A model generated the notes under the pieces. That model did no database searches. It was not told the origin of the DNA and saw nothing but the letters and a program-made list of their open reading frames with translations. A stretch of 64,000 bases of DNA from positions 1 to 64,000 of the forward strand of contig JODI01000032.1 of the NCBI GenBank assembly GCA_000720805.1. The letters are read 5' to 3'. Source of the DNA: Streptomyces violaceoruber. GTDB taxonomy: Bacteria > Actinomycetota > Actinomycetes > Streptomycetales > Streptomycetaceae. How positions within the stretch are numbered: the stretch's first letter is position 1; each line of letters begins with the position of its first letter. A program made the translations under genes and the position numbers. This document shows positions 26,440 to 34,028 of this stretch, piece after piece.

Positions 26440-26984
26440 GAGAGCGCCTTCCGCAACGCGATCCGAGCCCGCCGCGCGCGGGTTTTCACCGTGCCCTCCG
26501 GCATACCGAGCAGCACAGCCGTCTGACGGACCGACAGGTCGTCGAGCACCATCGCCTGCAGCACCTGCCGCAACTCCGGTGGCAGCCGCAGCAGCGCCTG
26601 TTCGAAGTTCTGGTCGACGCGGTTCGCCATCACCTCGTCCTCGGCGGCCGGCGCGGTCGTGTCGAGCAGGGCAACGGTCGGCACCCGCTCCTGCCGGGCG
26701 CGTCGGCGGAACGCGTCGACGAGACGGTTCGCGGCGATCGTCCAGAGCCAGCCGACCGCACTGCCCTCGGTCACGGAGCCCGCATAGCTGCCGGCCGCAC
26801 GCCAGACCGCCAGGTAGGTCTCCTGGAGCACGTCGGAGACGACGTCGTCGTCGGTGCAGCGGCGGCGGAGCCGCACCGCCAACCAGGGCGAAGTACGCCG
26901 ATACAACTCGTCGAACGCTGCCCGGTCACCACCGGCGACGCGACGCACGAGTTCTGCCTCGTCGAGGTCTGCCATACCTTTCAC
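26436..26984 (-). CDS. ECF-type RNA polymerase sigma factor
   Basis: A 182-residue extracytoplasmic-function sigma factor with region 2 at about residues 20-95 (DDDVVSDVLQETYLAVWR) and region 4 at about 130-180 (LPPELRQVLQAMVLDDLSVRQTA). Start GTG 26984 or ATG 26975: a promoter-like pair upstream would put the transcript start at or next to the GTG. It is first in a five-gene operon with a membrane anti-sigma and an ABC transporter, so it probably controls that operon and responds to a surface signal. Confidence 0.93.
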   Translation of the reverse strand: MKGMADLDEAELVRRVAGGDRAAFDELYRRTSPWLAVRLRRRCTDDDVVSDVLQETYLAVWRAAGSYAGSVTEGSAVGWLWTIAANRLVDAFRRRARQERVPTVALLDTTAPAAEDEVMANRVDQNFEQALLRLPPELRQVLQAMVLDDLSVRQTAVLLGMPEGTVKTRARRARIALRKALS

Positions 26985-26991
26985 GATCAGG

Positions 26992-27019
26992 GAGACGAAA
27001 CGACCGTCCGTTCAGGTTC
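26992..27019 (-). promoter_or_regulatory. Candidate ECF autoregulated promoter
   Basis: On the minus strand GAACC (27019-27015), 17 bases, then CGTCTC (26997-26992), seven bases before GTG 26984. GAAC-N16/17-CGTC is the general form of ECF-dependent promoters, and these sigmas usually drive their own operon. The match is by eye. Confidence 0.45.
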
Positions 27020-27469
27020 TCGGACGCTTCGGCGGCTCCTGAAAGCAATGTCGTTACCGGGTGCCAAGTCGACCCTCACTGTGCAGGGGTCCGCCGAGTT
27101 CGCCGGAATCGTCGGCCTCGACGACAGCGCCCCCCACGCCGACCCGGCCGTGATCACCGGCTGAAAAGCCGACCGGAACCGCCCATTGACCCGCGGTCAG
27201 AAACTGTCCGACAAGGCCCTCGCCGCCGTCCGAGCACCGGTCGAGCACGGCTCGCCCACCTCTGAGAACTGGGGGCCCTCGGCAATATCCGCACCGACCC
27301 CGAAGCGGGCGACCGCCCTGGTGCGGGTCCTGGCGTGGGTTCGAGAACCGTCACCGCGCCCGGCGGGTCGACGCCGGACTGGTGGCGGCCCGCGCTGGGG
27401 ATATCCCCCCTTCTGATCCTGGGGTGCGCCTGATCGCGCCACGTCGGTGGGCGAAACTAGCGTTCGGCC
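27020..27469. other. Intergenic stretch with decayed coding fragments
   Basis: Contains a natural-looking 38-codon frame (27048-27164, plus; MSLPGAKSTLTVQGSAEF..) without a clear ribosome-binding site or known family, and the transposase remnant listed separately. The last 120 bases must contain the serine hydrolase promoter. Confidence 0.4.
27186..27345 (+). pseudogene. IS5-family transposase remnant
   Basis: The translation RGQKLSDKALAAVRAPVEHG, then ENWG, then in a shifted frame NIRTDP and, back again, KRATALVRVL, matches the C-terminal end of IS5-type (DDE_Tnp) transposases. There are at least two frameshifts and the catalytic N-terminal two thirds is absent. It marks the right side of the sigma/ABC operon and shows past insertion-sequence activity. 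No terminal inverted repeats were found. Confidence 0.6.
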
Positions 27470-28642
27470 ATGACTTCGACTCAACGAAGGCACCTCGCCG
27501 TGACACTCGGTGTCACTGCGCTGCTCGCCGCCCAGGTGGCCACCGCCGTCGCCGAACCGGCCCGTCCCTCCCCTGCGGAGCAGTTACGCCGGGACACCGA
27601 GGCGATCCGCGCCCTCGGAGTCAGCGGTGTGCAGGCCCGCGTGATCACACCTGACGGTCGGCAGTCGGTCGCCACCAGCGGCACTGCCGACCTGAACACC
27701 GGCCGCCCGGTCTCCTCCGACGGTTACTTCCGTATGGCCAGCACGTCCAAGACGCTGGTCGCCACCGTGGTCCTCCAACTGGAGGCCGAAGGCAAGCTGT
27801 CGCTGGTCGACACGGTCGACCACTGGCTGCCAGGAGCAATGGAGGGTACCGGCAATGACGGCAGCCTGATCACCATCCGCCAACTGCTACAGCACACCAG
27901 CGGCATCCACGACAATCTGCCCGGATACACCACGCCGCAGGAGTACTACCAACAGCGCCACGACGTCTACAGCCCCGAACAGCTGGTTGCCCTCGCCAAG
28001 GCCCCCGAGCCGGACTCCACGCGCGGCTGGAAGTACTCCAACACCGGCTACGTCCTGCTCGCCATGATCATCCAGAAGGCCACCGGTCAACACGCCCACC
28101 AGGAGATCGAAGACCGCATCCTGCGCCCGCTCGGCCTCGACCAGACCCGGTGGATGGGCACCTCGCCGGACCTGCCCCGGCCACACTCCAAGGCCTACCA
28201 GCTCTTCGGGCCCGGCTCCCTGGTGGACGTCACCGATCAGACAGCGGTGGACCATGAGACCTCGTTCGCCACGACCACGCGGGACGAGAACCGCCTCCTC
28301 CGCGCGCTGCTCGCGGGCCGCCTGCTACCGACGCGGCAGCTGGCCGCGATGAAGCAGACCGTCTCCGTGAGCGCGGAAGTCCAGGAGTTCTGGCCCGACG
28401 GTCGATACGGGCTCGGCCTGGCCGAGCGCCCCCTGACCTGCGGAGGAACCTACTGGAGCCACGAGGGCGGGGACGGCGGCTACATCACCCTCAACGGCGT
28501 CACCGACAACGGCAGGCGAAGCGCCGTGGTCTCCATGTCCGAGGCACGCGGCGACACCCAGGAGCACGTACTGGAGCAGGAGAAGGCGGCCAGCGCCCTG
28601 GTCGATCACGCACTGTGCGCCGGGCGCCCCAGCACACCGTGA
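27470..28642 (+). CDS. Secreted serine hydrolase, beta-lactamase/D-Ala-D-Ala carboxypeptidase family
   Basis: A 390-residue class C beta-lactamase-like enzyme. Signal peptide at residues 1-28 (Ala-rich, cleavage near AVAEP). SxxK motif Ser91-Thr-Ser-Lys94, YxN motif Tyr189-Ser-Asn191, and His331-Glu-Gly in place of the KTG triad. It is expected to be extracytoplasmic; substrates could be peptidoglycan peptides, D-amino acid peptides or esters. Start ATG 27470. It is a lone gene within the accessory patch, convergent with decayed gene fragments. Confidence 0.88.
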   Translation: MTSTQRRHLAVTLGVTALLAAQVATAVAEPARPSPAEQLRRDTEAIRALGVSGVQARVITPDGRQSVATSGTADLNTGRPVSSDGYFRMASTSKTLVATVVLQLEAEGKLSLVDTVDHWLPGAMEGTGNDGSLITIRQLLQHTSGIHDNLPGYTTPQEYYQQRHDVYSPEQLVALAKAPEPDSTRGWKYSNTGYVLLAMIIQKATGQHAHQEIEDRILRPLGLDQTRWMGTSPDLPRPHSKAYQLFGPGSLVDVTDQTAVDHETSFATTTRDENRLLRALLAGRLLPTRQLAAMKQTVSVSAEVQEFWPDGRYGLGLAERPLTCGGTYWSHEGGDGGYITLNGVTDNGRRSAVVSMSEARGDTQEHVLEQEKAASALVDHALCAGRPSTP

Positions 28643-28915
28643 GCGGAGGCATCGTCGCGGTGGGCAGTGAGCTCGGCCCGGTACTCGCTGGTGCCGCGGA
28701 TCAGCGTTCCGTACACCCCTTGCCTGCCATGCCCTCTTTCGAAGTCACCTCGACACCCCGTCCTCGCCATCCACATCGCCCCTGTGGGCGCTGACGCCAT
28801 GTCGCCCCGTAGTCCGGTCAACAGCTCGGTGGCGGTCGCCGGCGCATCCGAGCGCGATGTGCCCGGATCGGTGGGAAGGCCGGCGTAGTCGGCGGGACCG
28901 GTGTCCTCGTAGGTC
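28606..28915 (-). pseudogene. Decayed gene fragment, unrecognised
   Basis: A stretch without stops reads naturally at both ends (YEDTGPADYAGLPTDPG.. and GVYGTLIRGTSEYRAELTAH) but has an implausible middle and no start codon with a ribosome-binding site. It overlaps the 3' end of the serine hydrolase gene. I do not know the family. It is probably the debris of a gene next to the nuclease pseudogene. Confidence 0.35.
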
Positions 28916-29290
28916 GTCGCCCCACCGCTCGGTCAGCAGCTGGGCACCGTCGTCGAGCGGAGTGAAGGGAGATGCCCCCGCGCCCGAAGGCCTGCGGGGG
29001 AGGGTGGCGGTGCGCTCGTCGTGGCGCCGGTAGCCGCCGCGGCCGGTGCGTCCGCCCGCTCCCGCCCGTCCGCCCCGGACACGCGGCGCGGGTCGCGCAG
29101 CCCCGCCTCATGCAGAGCACGTGCGGTGGCCGCCGCGACCGAGCCGCGGATCCGGACGCCGAGCAGGACGGCGAGGGCGAGCAGCCGGTACAGGGCCACG
29201 GGAGCACCCTGAGCGGGGTGCCCGTCTCCCCGGCGATCGTCCGCCGGTGCGCGCCGACGAGTTTCCGGACGAGGTACGACGCCCTGCCGC
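28900..29290 (-). pseudogene. Frameshifted HhH-type endonuclease-like pseudogene
   Basis: Pieces in successive frames, LVRKLVGAHRRT, then APVALYRLLALAVLLGVRI..GLRDPRRVSGADGRERADA, then GRGGYRRHDERTATLP, then DDGAQLLTERWGDDLR, line up in order with a Streptomyces endonuclease III/HhH-like protein that I remember. At least three frameshifts (near 29215, 29045 and 28975) interrupt it and the C-terminal half is missing. It is therefore non-functional. It ends just before the DUF3140 gene. Confidence 0.5.
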
Positions 29291-29294
29291 CGTC

Positions 29295-29627
29295 TCACGG
29301 CTTGAGCGGATCGTGGCCGATCGTCATGAGACGCTGCCGCAGACGCGTGTCCTCGGCCGCGGGTTCGTTCTCCAGGTCGGTCTGTTCGGTGACGGTGTCC
29401 ACGACCTTGTACATCACGCGGACGTCGTCGTCGGTGAGATCCGTGCGCCGCTTCTGCAGGATCGCGAGGACGTGCTGCCCCGTGGGCGTGCCCGCGTTCT
29501 CGGGCAGCGGCTCCGTGTTCTCGTCGGCGTCACGGACCCGCAGCCAGGCGGCCAGCTCCTGCGAGGTCATGTTCACCACGCGGTGGAAGTCCTCCCACAG
29601 CGCGTCCAGTTCGAGGGCGTCGGTCAT
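29295..29627 (-). CDS. DUF3140 protein
   Basis: A 110-residue protein of DUF3140, recognised from LWEDFHRVVNMTSQELAAWLR and QKRRTDLTDDDVRVMYKVVD. The family is small, acidic, helical and of unknown role; some relatives are annotated near DNA-binding functions. It lies 35 bases downstream of the Dps gene on the same strand, so it may be the third gene of the Wbl-Dps operon. Confidence 0.85.
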   Translation of the reverse strand: MTDALELDALWEDFHRVVNMTSQELAAWLRVRDADENTEPLPENAGTPTGQHVLAILQKRRTDLTDDDVRVMYKVVDTVTEQTDLENEPAAEDTRLRQRLMTIGHDPLKP

Positions 29628-29662
29628 CGCATGCCCCTTCCGTACGTACGTGTTTGCGGACC

Positions 29663-30145
29663 TCAGCTGTCCTTGGGCCAGTTCTCCGCGTCGAACATCC
29701 AGCGCTGCTTCTCCAGGTCGGCGGTGATGCTGATCAGCAGGTCCTGGGTGACCGGGTCGGCCTTCTCGGTCGCCTCGATGCGCTCACGCAGCCGCCCGAT
29801 GGCCGCCTCCAGCGCCTCGACCAGCACCTCGACGACGTCGGTGTCCCGCACCCAGCCGTCCTTCGGGCTGGGCAGGGTGAACGCGGACGCGATCGTCTCC
29901 GGCCGGCCGTCGGGCGGCAGGCCGAGCGCCGCCGAGCGCTCCGCCACCGTGTCGGAGAAGTCGCGCGCGGCCGACACCACCTCGTCGAGCTGCAGGTGGA
30001 TCGAGCGGAAGCGGGGTCCCACCAGGTTCCAGTGGGCCTGCTTCCCGATCAGGGAGATCCCGATCAGATCCACCAGGGTGCTCTGCAGCGCGTCTCCGAC
30101 CACCTGTCGGGCGGATTCGGGAATCGTGCTCTTCACGACAGTCAT
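29663..30145 (-). CDS. dps: Dps-like ferritin (DNA protection in starvation)
   Basis: A 160-residue Dps family protein that forms a dodecameric shell, oxidises Fe(II) with peroxide and protects DNA. All ferroxidase ligands are present with the right spacing: His38, His50, Asp54, Asp65 and Glu69. ATG 30145 overlaps the stop of the Wbl gene (ATGA), so the two are translationally coupled. Streptomyces have several Dps proteins tied to osmotic stress and nucleoid compaction. Confidence 0.92.
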   Translation of the reverse strand: MTVVKSTIPESARQVVGDALQSTLVDLIGISLIGKQAHWNLVGPRFRSIHLQLDEVVSAARDFSDTVAERSAALGLPPDGRPETIASAFTLPSPKDGWVRDTDVVEVLVEALEAAIGRLRERIEATEKADPVTQDLLISITADLEKQRWMFDAENWPKDS

Positions 30146-30399
30146 ACGATGCTTCCCCTTCTCGCGTCGGCTCTGGCCGTACGGAGCAGCGCGTCCCGTT
30201 CCTCCTCGCAGGTCCCGCCCCACACGCCCGAGGTCTGCCCGCTGTCCAACGCGAACCGAAGACACTGGGACGTCACCGGGCAGCGGGCGCAGACGCGTTT
30301 CGCGGCCGCGATCTCTCGCAGCGCCGGTCCGGTCGTGCCCACGGGAAAGAACAACTCCGGGTCCTCTCCCACGCAGGCAGCACTGCGCAACCACTCCAT
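30142..30399 (-). CDS. WhiB-like (Wbl) iron-sulfur transcription factor
   Basis: An 85-residue Wbl protein with the four cluster cysteines Cys9, Cys37, Cys40 and Cys46 (CxxC then CxxxxxC), the GVWGG turn at residues 58-62, and a basic C-terminus. These proteins bind a [4Fe-4S] cluster sensitive to O2/NO and act with the principal sigma factor. The start is ATG 30399; a TTG some 11 codons upstream is possible. Coupling to dps suggests a redox-stress operon in which the regulator and the iron-storage protector are made together. Confidence 0.92.
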   Translation of the reverse strand: MEWLRSAACVGEDPELFFPVGTTGPALREIAAAKRVCARCPVTSQCLRFALDSGQTSGVWGGTCEEERDALLRTARADARRGSIV

Positions 30400-30464
30400 G
30401 GCAGCGCGGGTGCCCAGGGCGAACTGGGGCAAACACCTGGTGGGAACGCCACGGAAGTGATGCC

Positions 30465-31280
30465 TCAGCCCATGAGCACCTCGTCCAGGAAACGCGTCAT
30501 GTCCGCGAACACCAGCGCCCTGTCCGTCTCGTGGAACACCTCGTGCCGGGCGCCGGGACGGATCCGCTCGGTCAGCCGGCCCCCGCTCCCGCTCAACGCC
30601 TCGACACCCACCCGGCTCCCGGCGAGCGGCACCAGCCGGTCCTCCTCGCCGTGCAGCCACAGCAGTGGAAGACGCCCCACGGCACCGCCCTCGGACACGG
30701 TCTCCAGGGTCCGCGCGAACGCCTCCACCGTCGGCCGCTTCATCGGCCCGTGCCACACCAGCGGATCCGCCGCGTACGCCGCCCCGACCGCCGGGTCACG
30801 GGAGAGCGCGGCCGGGCTGACGGGCGTGTCGGGGATCTCGTCGAGGGCCAGCAGCCGCCCGGGCAGCTCCCAGGCCCCGATCACCGGCCCGGACAGCACC
30901 AGCGCGGCGAGCGTGTCGCCGTACCGCTGGGCGTAGCGGGCCGTGATCAGCCCGCCCATGGAGTGCCCGACCATCACCACGGGTACGCCCGGATGCGCGG
31001 CCCGCGCCAGTGCGGCCACGGTGTGCACATCGGTGACCACGTCCTCGAAGTCCTCGATCAGCACCCGCTCTCCCGCCGACCTGCCGTGCCCGGCGTGGTC
31101 GGGCCCGAACACTGCCGCGCCGTGGCCCACCAGGACACCGGCGAGCTCTTCGTACCGGCCGATGTGCTCGCCGTATCCGTGGACGAGGAGGGCGACGTAC
31201 CGGGGCTGTTCGAGCGGCCATTCCCGCACGCTGATCGTGCCGCGGGTGCCGGGCAGGACGTGCTCCCGGGAGTCGGTCAT
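30465..31280 (-). CDS. Alpha/beta hydrolase, monoacylglycerol lipase-like
   Basis: A 271-residue serine hydrolase: oxyanion motif HGYGEH (34-39), nucleophile Ser107 in GHSMGG, Asp in HGEEDRLVP and His in GARHEVFHE. It matches the Hydrolase_4/monoacylglycerol lipase group, expected to be cytosolic and to release fatty acids from monoglycerides or similar esters. The ATG overlaps the stop of a 75-codon upstream gene (ATGA). Confidence 0.88.
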   Translation of the reverse strand: MTDSREHVLPGTRGTISVREWPLEQPRYVALLVHGYGEHIGRYEELAGVLVGHGAAVFGPDHAGHGRSAGERVLIEDFEDVVTDVHTVAALARAAHPGVPVVMVGHSMGGLITARYAQRYGDTLAALVLSGPVIGAWELPGRLLALDEIPDTPVSPAALSRDPAVGAAYAADPLVWHGPMKRPTVEAFARTLETVSEGGAVGRLPLLWLHGEEDRLVPLAGSRVGVEALSGSGGRLTERIRPGARHEVFHETDRALVFADMTRFLDEVLMG

Positions 31281-31504
31281 GTCTCCTCCGGCCAGGTCGG
31301 TGCGGCGTCCCGGGGATCTTCCCAGGGTGCGGGCGACGGGTCCACAGTCATGAACCAGCAACGCCGGGCAATGTCCGCGGTGATTCTTCGGACGCGTTCG
31401 CGCTCCGCAGCCACCAACGGGGCGCAACGGTCGGCGAGAACGGCCGCCGCGGTGACGAACTCGGAGGTACTGAAGCGCCTCAGGTCCACACCGACACCGG
31501 CCAC
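31277..31504 (-). CDS. Small hypothetical protein coupled to the lipase gene
   Basis: A 75-residue protein rich in Ala, Arg and acidic residues, probably helical in its first 50 residues (VTAAAVLADRCAPLVAAERE), with no known motif. The ATGA overlap with the lipase ATG supports it being real. Its ATG lies 55 bases from the divergent TauE/SafE gene, so both probably use the shared promoter region. Confidence 0.5.
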   Translation of the reverse strand: MAGVGVDLRRFSTSEFVTAAAVLADRCAPLVAAERERVRRITADIARRCWFMTVDPSPAPWEDPRDAAPTWPEET

Positions 31505-31519
31505 CTGGCGAGACGCTCC

Positions 31520-31549
31520 TTACGGCCACCCGTTCCTTGCACATAGCAT
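31520..31549 (+). promoter_or_regulatory. Candidate sigma-HrdB-type promoter of the TauE/SafE gene
   Basis: TTACGG (31520-31525), 18-base spacer, TAGCAT (31544-31549), ten bases before ATG 31560. Hexamers agree moderately with TTGACA/TATAAT. The short distance predicts a very short leader. Confidence 0.4.
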
Positions 31550-31559
31550 CGGTGTTCGC

Positions 31560-32333
31560 ATGAACACGATGACTCTTTGGCACATCACCGGCTGGGAGTT
31601 CGCCGCTCTCGCCTTCGCCGCCCTGCTCGTCGGCTTCTCCAAGACCGCCGTCAGCGGGGCCAACACCGTCAGCCTCGCGATCTTCGCCGCGGTGCTGCCC
31701 GCCCGTGCCTCCACCGGCGTCCTGCTGCCCGTACTGATCGCCGGGGACGTCCTCGCCGTCCTCACCTACCGCCGGCACGCGCACTGGCCCACACTGTGGC
31801 GGCTGTTCCCGGCGGTGGCCGTGGGCGTGGTCGGGGGCACGCTGTTCCTGGTGTGGGCGGACGACGGGGTCGTCCGCACGTCGATCGGCGCGATCCTGCT
31901 GCTGATGGCCGGGGTGACGGTCTGGCGCCGCCGCACGGCCGACGCGGAGGAGAAGCCCGACACGGTCGCCACCCGCACCGGCCGCGTCAAGGCCCGCTCC
32001 TACGGCGTCCTCGGCGGCTTCACCACGATGGTCGCCAACGCCGGCGGCCCGGTGATGTCGATGTATCTCCTTTCCGCGGGTTTCCGCAAGCTCGGCTTCC
32101 TCGGGACCTCCGCCTTCTTCTTCCTGATCGTCAACGTGTCCAAGGTGCCCTTCAGCGTCGGCCTCGGCCTGATCGACGGCCACTCGCTGCTCCTTGACGC
32201 GGTGCTCGTGGTGTTCGTCGTGCCCGGGGCGTTCCTCGGCAAATGGGCCGTGCACAGGATCAACCAGCGCCTGTTCGAGCAACTGGTGATCGCGGCGACG
32301 GTGGTGGGCGGCGTACAGCTACTGGTCCGCTGA
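31560..32333 (+). CDS. TauE/SafE family membrane permease
   Basis: A 257-residue integral membrane protein with about seven or eight helices and the TauE/SafE family features: GFSKTAVSGANT near residue 25 and MVANAGGPVMSMYL near 160. Members export sulfite or organosulfur anions; this one's substrate is unknown. It is single, its 3' end overlapping the convergent HAD phosphatase gene by about 15 bases. Confidence 0.9.
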   Translation: MNTMTLWHITGWEFAALAFAALLVGFSKTAVSGANTVSLAIFAAVLPARASTGVLLPVLIAGDVLAVLTYRRHAHWPTLWRLFPAVAVGVVGGTLFLVWADDGVVRTSIGAILLLMAGVTVWRRRTADAEEKPDTVATRTGRVKARSYGVLGGFTTMVANAGGPVMSMYLLSAGFRKLGFLGTSAFFFLIVNVSKVPFSVGLGLIDGHSLLLDAVLVVFVVPGAFLGKWAVHRINQRLFEQLVIAATVVGGVQLLVR

Positions 32334-33119
32334 GCCGCGCAGCAGTGCCGGCAGGTCCGCGAACGAATCGAGCACGTGGTCAGGCGTCCCGCTCGCCGCC
32401 TCATGGGTCTGAGGCAGGTACTTGCCGGTCTTCACGAGCACCCCGGTGACCCCGGCGCGCTGTGCCGCCAGGACGTCGGACTCGATGTCGTCCCCGACCA
32501 TGACCGCCTCCTCCGCACCGACTCCCACGTGAGCCAGCGCCGCCGCGAAGAAGGCCGCCGACGGTTTGCCCGTGACCTCGGCCTCGACCCGCGCCGCCTG
32601 CTCCAGACCGGCCAGGAACGCACCGGCGTCCAGCCGCAGGCCGTCCTCGGTGCGCCAGTACGGATTGCGGTGCATGGCCACCAGCCGTGCTCCCCGCTGC
32701 AGCTGCCGGAAGGCACCGTCGAGCGCCGCGTACCCGAACTCCGGCCCGGCCCCGCCCACCAGCACCACGTCCACGGCGGCGTCGGTGTCCGCCGGGTCGA
32801 CGACGGTGACGTCCCCCAGGTCCGCCCGGATGTCGCCGCTGTTCAGCACCGCGCACCGCGCGCCGGGCCACCGCTCGGCGAGATACTCGGCGGTGACGGC
32901 GGGCGCGGTGAGGATGTCCTCCGCCGTCACGGGAAACCCAGCGTCGTCCAGCGCTGCGGCGATCGACGCCCGCGTCCGCGACGTCGTGTTGGTGACGAGA
33001 GCCACCCTCAGGCCCGCCCCGCGGATCTCCCGCAGCGCCTCGACCGCCCCGGGCAACGGCCGCCAGGACACGGTGAGCACTCCGTCGATGTCGATCAGGA
33101 CCGCACGTACGGATTCCAT
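32319..33119 (-). CDS. HAD-IIA family sugar/nucleotide phosphatase
   Basis: A 266-residue HAD hydrolase of subfamily IIA (NagD-like). Motif I is DIDGV with Asp10 and Asp12, motif II TNTTSRT, a Lys in VTGKPS, and motif III VGDDIESDV. The NagD cap domain sits between motifs II and III. Expected to dephosphorylate small phosphates such as p-nitrophenyl-like, sugar or nucleotide substrates. Start ATG 33119. The region upstream (33120-33260) is a short CCGGAAA-rich repetitive spacer. Confidence 0.9.
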   Translation of the reverse strand: MESVRAVLIDIDGVLTVSWRPLPGAVEALREIRGAGLRVALVTNTTSRTRASIAAALDDAGFPVTAEDILTAPAVTAEYLAERWPGARCAVLNSGDIRADLGDVTVVDPADTDAAVDVVLVGGAGPEFGYAALDGAFRQLQRGARLVAMHRNPYWRTEDGLRLDAGAFLAGLEQAARVEAEVTGKPSAAFFAAALAHVGVGAEEAVMVGDDIESDVLAAQRAGVTGVLVKTGKYLPQTHEAASGTPDHVLDSFADLPALLRGSADQ

Positions 33120-33261
33120 GTCCGGACGATAACTCTCGGCGCCCCGGAAAGCGGCCCGGAAACCGCCCCGACGGCGACCCGGAAAACGGCCCGGAAGGCA
33201 ACCTGGACAGCGACCTGTACCCGGCCTCCAGTCCGCCGTCCGGAACTCGTAGGCTCTCGGC

Positions 33262-34008
33262 ATGTCCCCGCACGTCCTCATCCTCGGCGGCACCGCCGAG
33301 GCCCGTGAGCTGGCCGCCGCGCTCGCGGCGGGCTGCGGTGTCCGAGTCACCACGTCGCTCGCAGGGCGCGTGGCGCGGCCGGGGGCGATCACCGGGGAGG
33401 TCCGGATCGGGGGCTTCGGCGGGGCGGACGGGCTGGCGGACTGGCTGCACGAGCAGCGCGTGGACGCGCTCGTCGACGCCACCCACCCCTTCGCCGAGAC
33501 GATCACCGCGAACGCCGCCCGCGCCGCGGCGGCGGCCGGTGTCCCGGCGGTGGTGCTGCGCCGCCCCGGCTGGCGGCCCGGCCCCGAGGACCGCTGGCAC
33601 TCCGTCGCCTCCCTGGCCGCGGCCGCCGACCTGCTGCCGCGCCTCGGCCGCCGGGTCTTCCTGACCACCGGCCGGCTGGGCCTGGCCGCCTTCGCCCACC
33701 TCACGGACCTCCACTTCGTCGTACGGTCCGTGGAACTGCCCCAGCCGCCGATGCCCCCGCATACCGAAGTGCTCCTGGCCCGCGGCCCGTTCACGGTGGC
33801 CGCCGAGTCGACCCTGCTCTACGACCACTGCGTCGACGTCCTGGTCACCAAGGACAGCGGGGGCCGGGCCACGTCCGCGAAGCTCACGGCGGCCCGCGAC
33901 CTGCGCCTGCCGGTCGTGATCGTCCGCCGTCCACCCCTCCCGGAGGGCGTCACGACGGCACCCGACGTCGGGGGAGTGCTGACGTGGCTGGGTCTTGCCC
34001 CCGACTGA
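33262..34008 (+). CDS. cobK: Precorrin-6A reductase CobK
   Basis: A 248-residue CobK/CbiJ enzyme that uses NADPH to reduce precorrin-6A (or its cobalt form) in cobalamin synthesis. The N-terminal glycine-rich GGTAEAREL, central DATHPFAETI and C-terminal VTKDSGG are diagnostic. cobF is 2.2 kb away on the other strand, separated by an MFS gene, so two aerobic corrin-pathway genes are close but not in one operon. The rest of the pathway is outside the window. Confidence 0.92.
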   Translation: MSPHVLILGGTAEARELAAALAAGCGVRVTTSLAGRVARPGAITGEVRIGGFGGADGLADWLHEQRVDALVDATHPFAETITANAARAAAAAGVPAVVLRRPGWRPGPEDRWHSVASLAAAADLLPRLGRRVFLTTGRLGLAAFAHLTDLHFVVRSVELPQPPMPPHTEVLLARGPFTVAAESTLLYDHCVDVLVTKDSGGRATSAKLTAARDLRLPVVIVRRPPLPEGVTTAPDVGGVLTWLGLAPD

Positions 34009-34028
34009 GCGATCCGCGGGACGCGGTG

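Noticed and set aside
33120..33261. Cobalamin riboswitch upstream of cobK
   Set aside because: The gap is short, consists of CCGGAAA-rich repeats, and I see no B12-box-like element.
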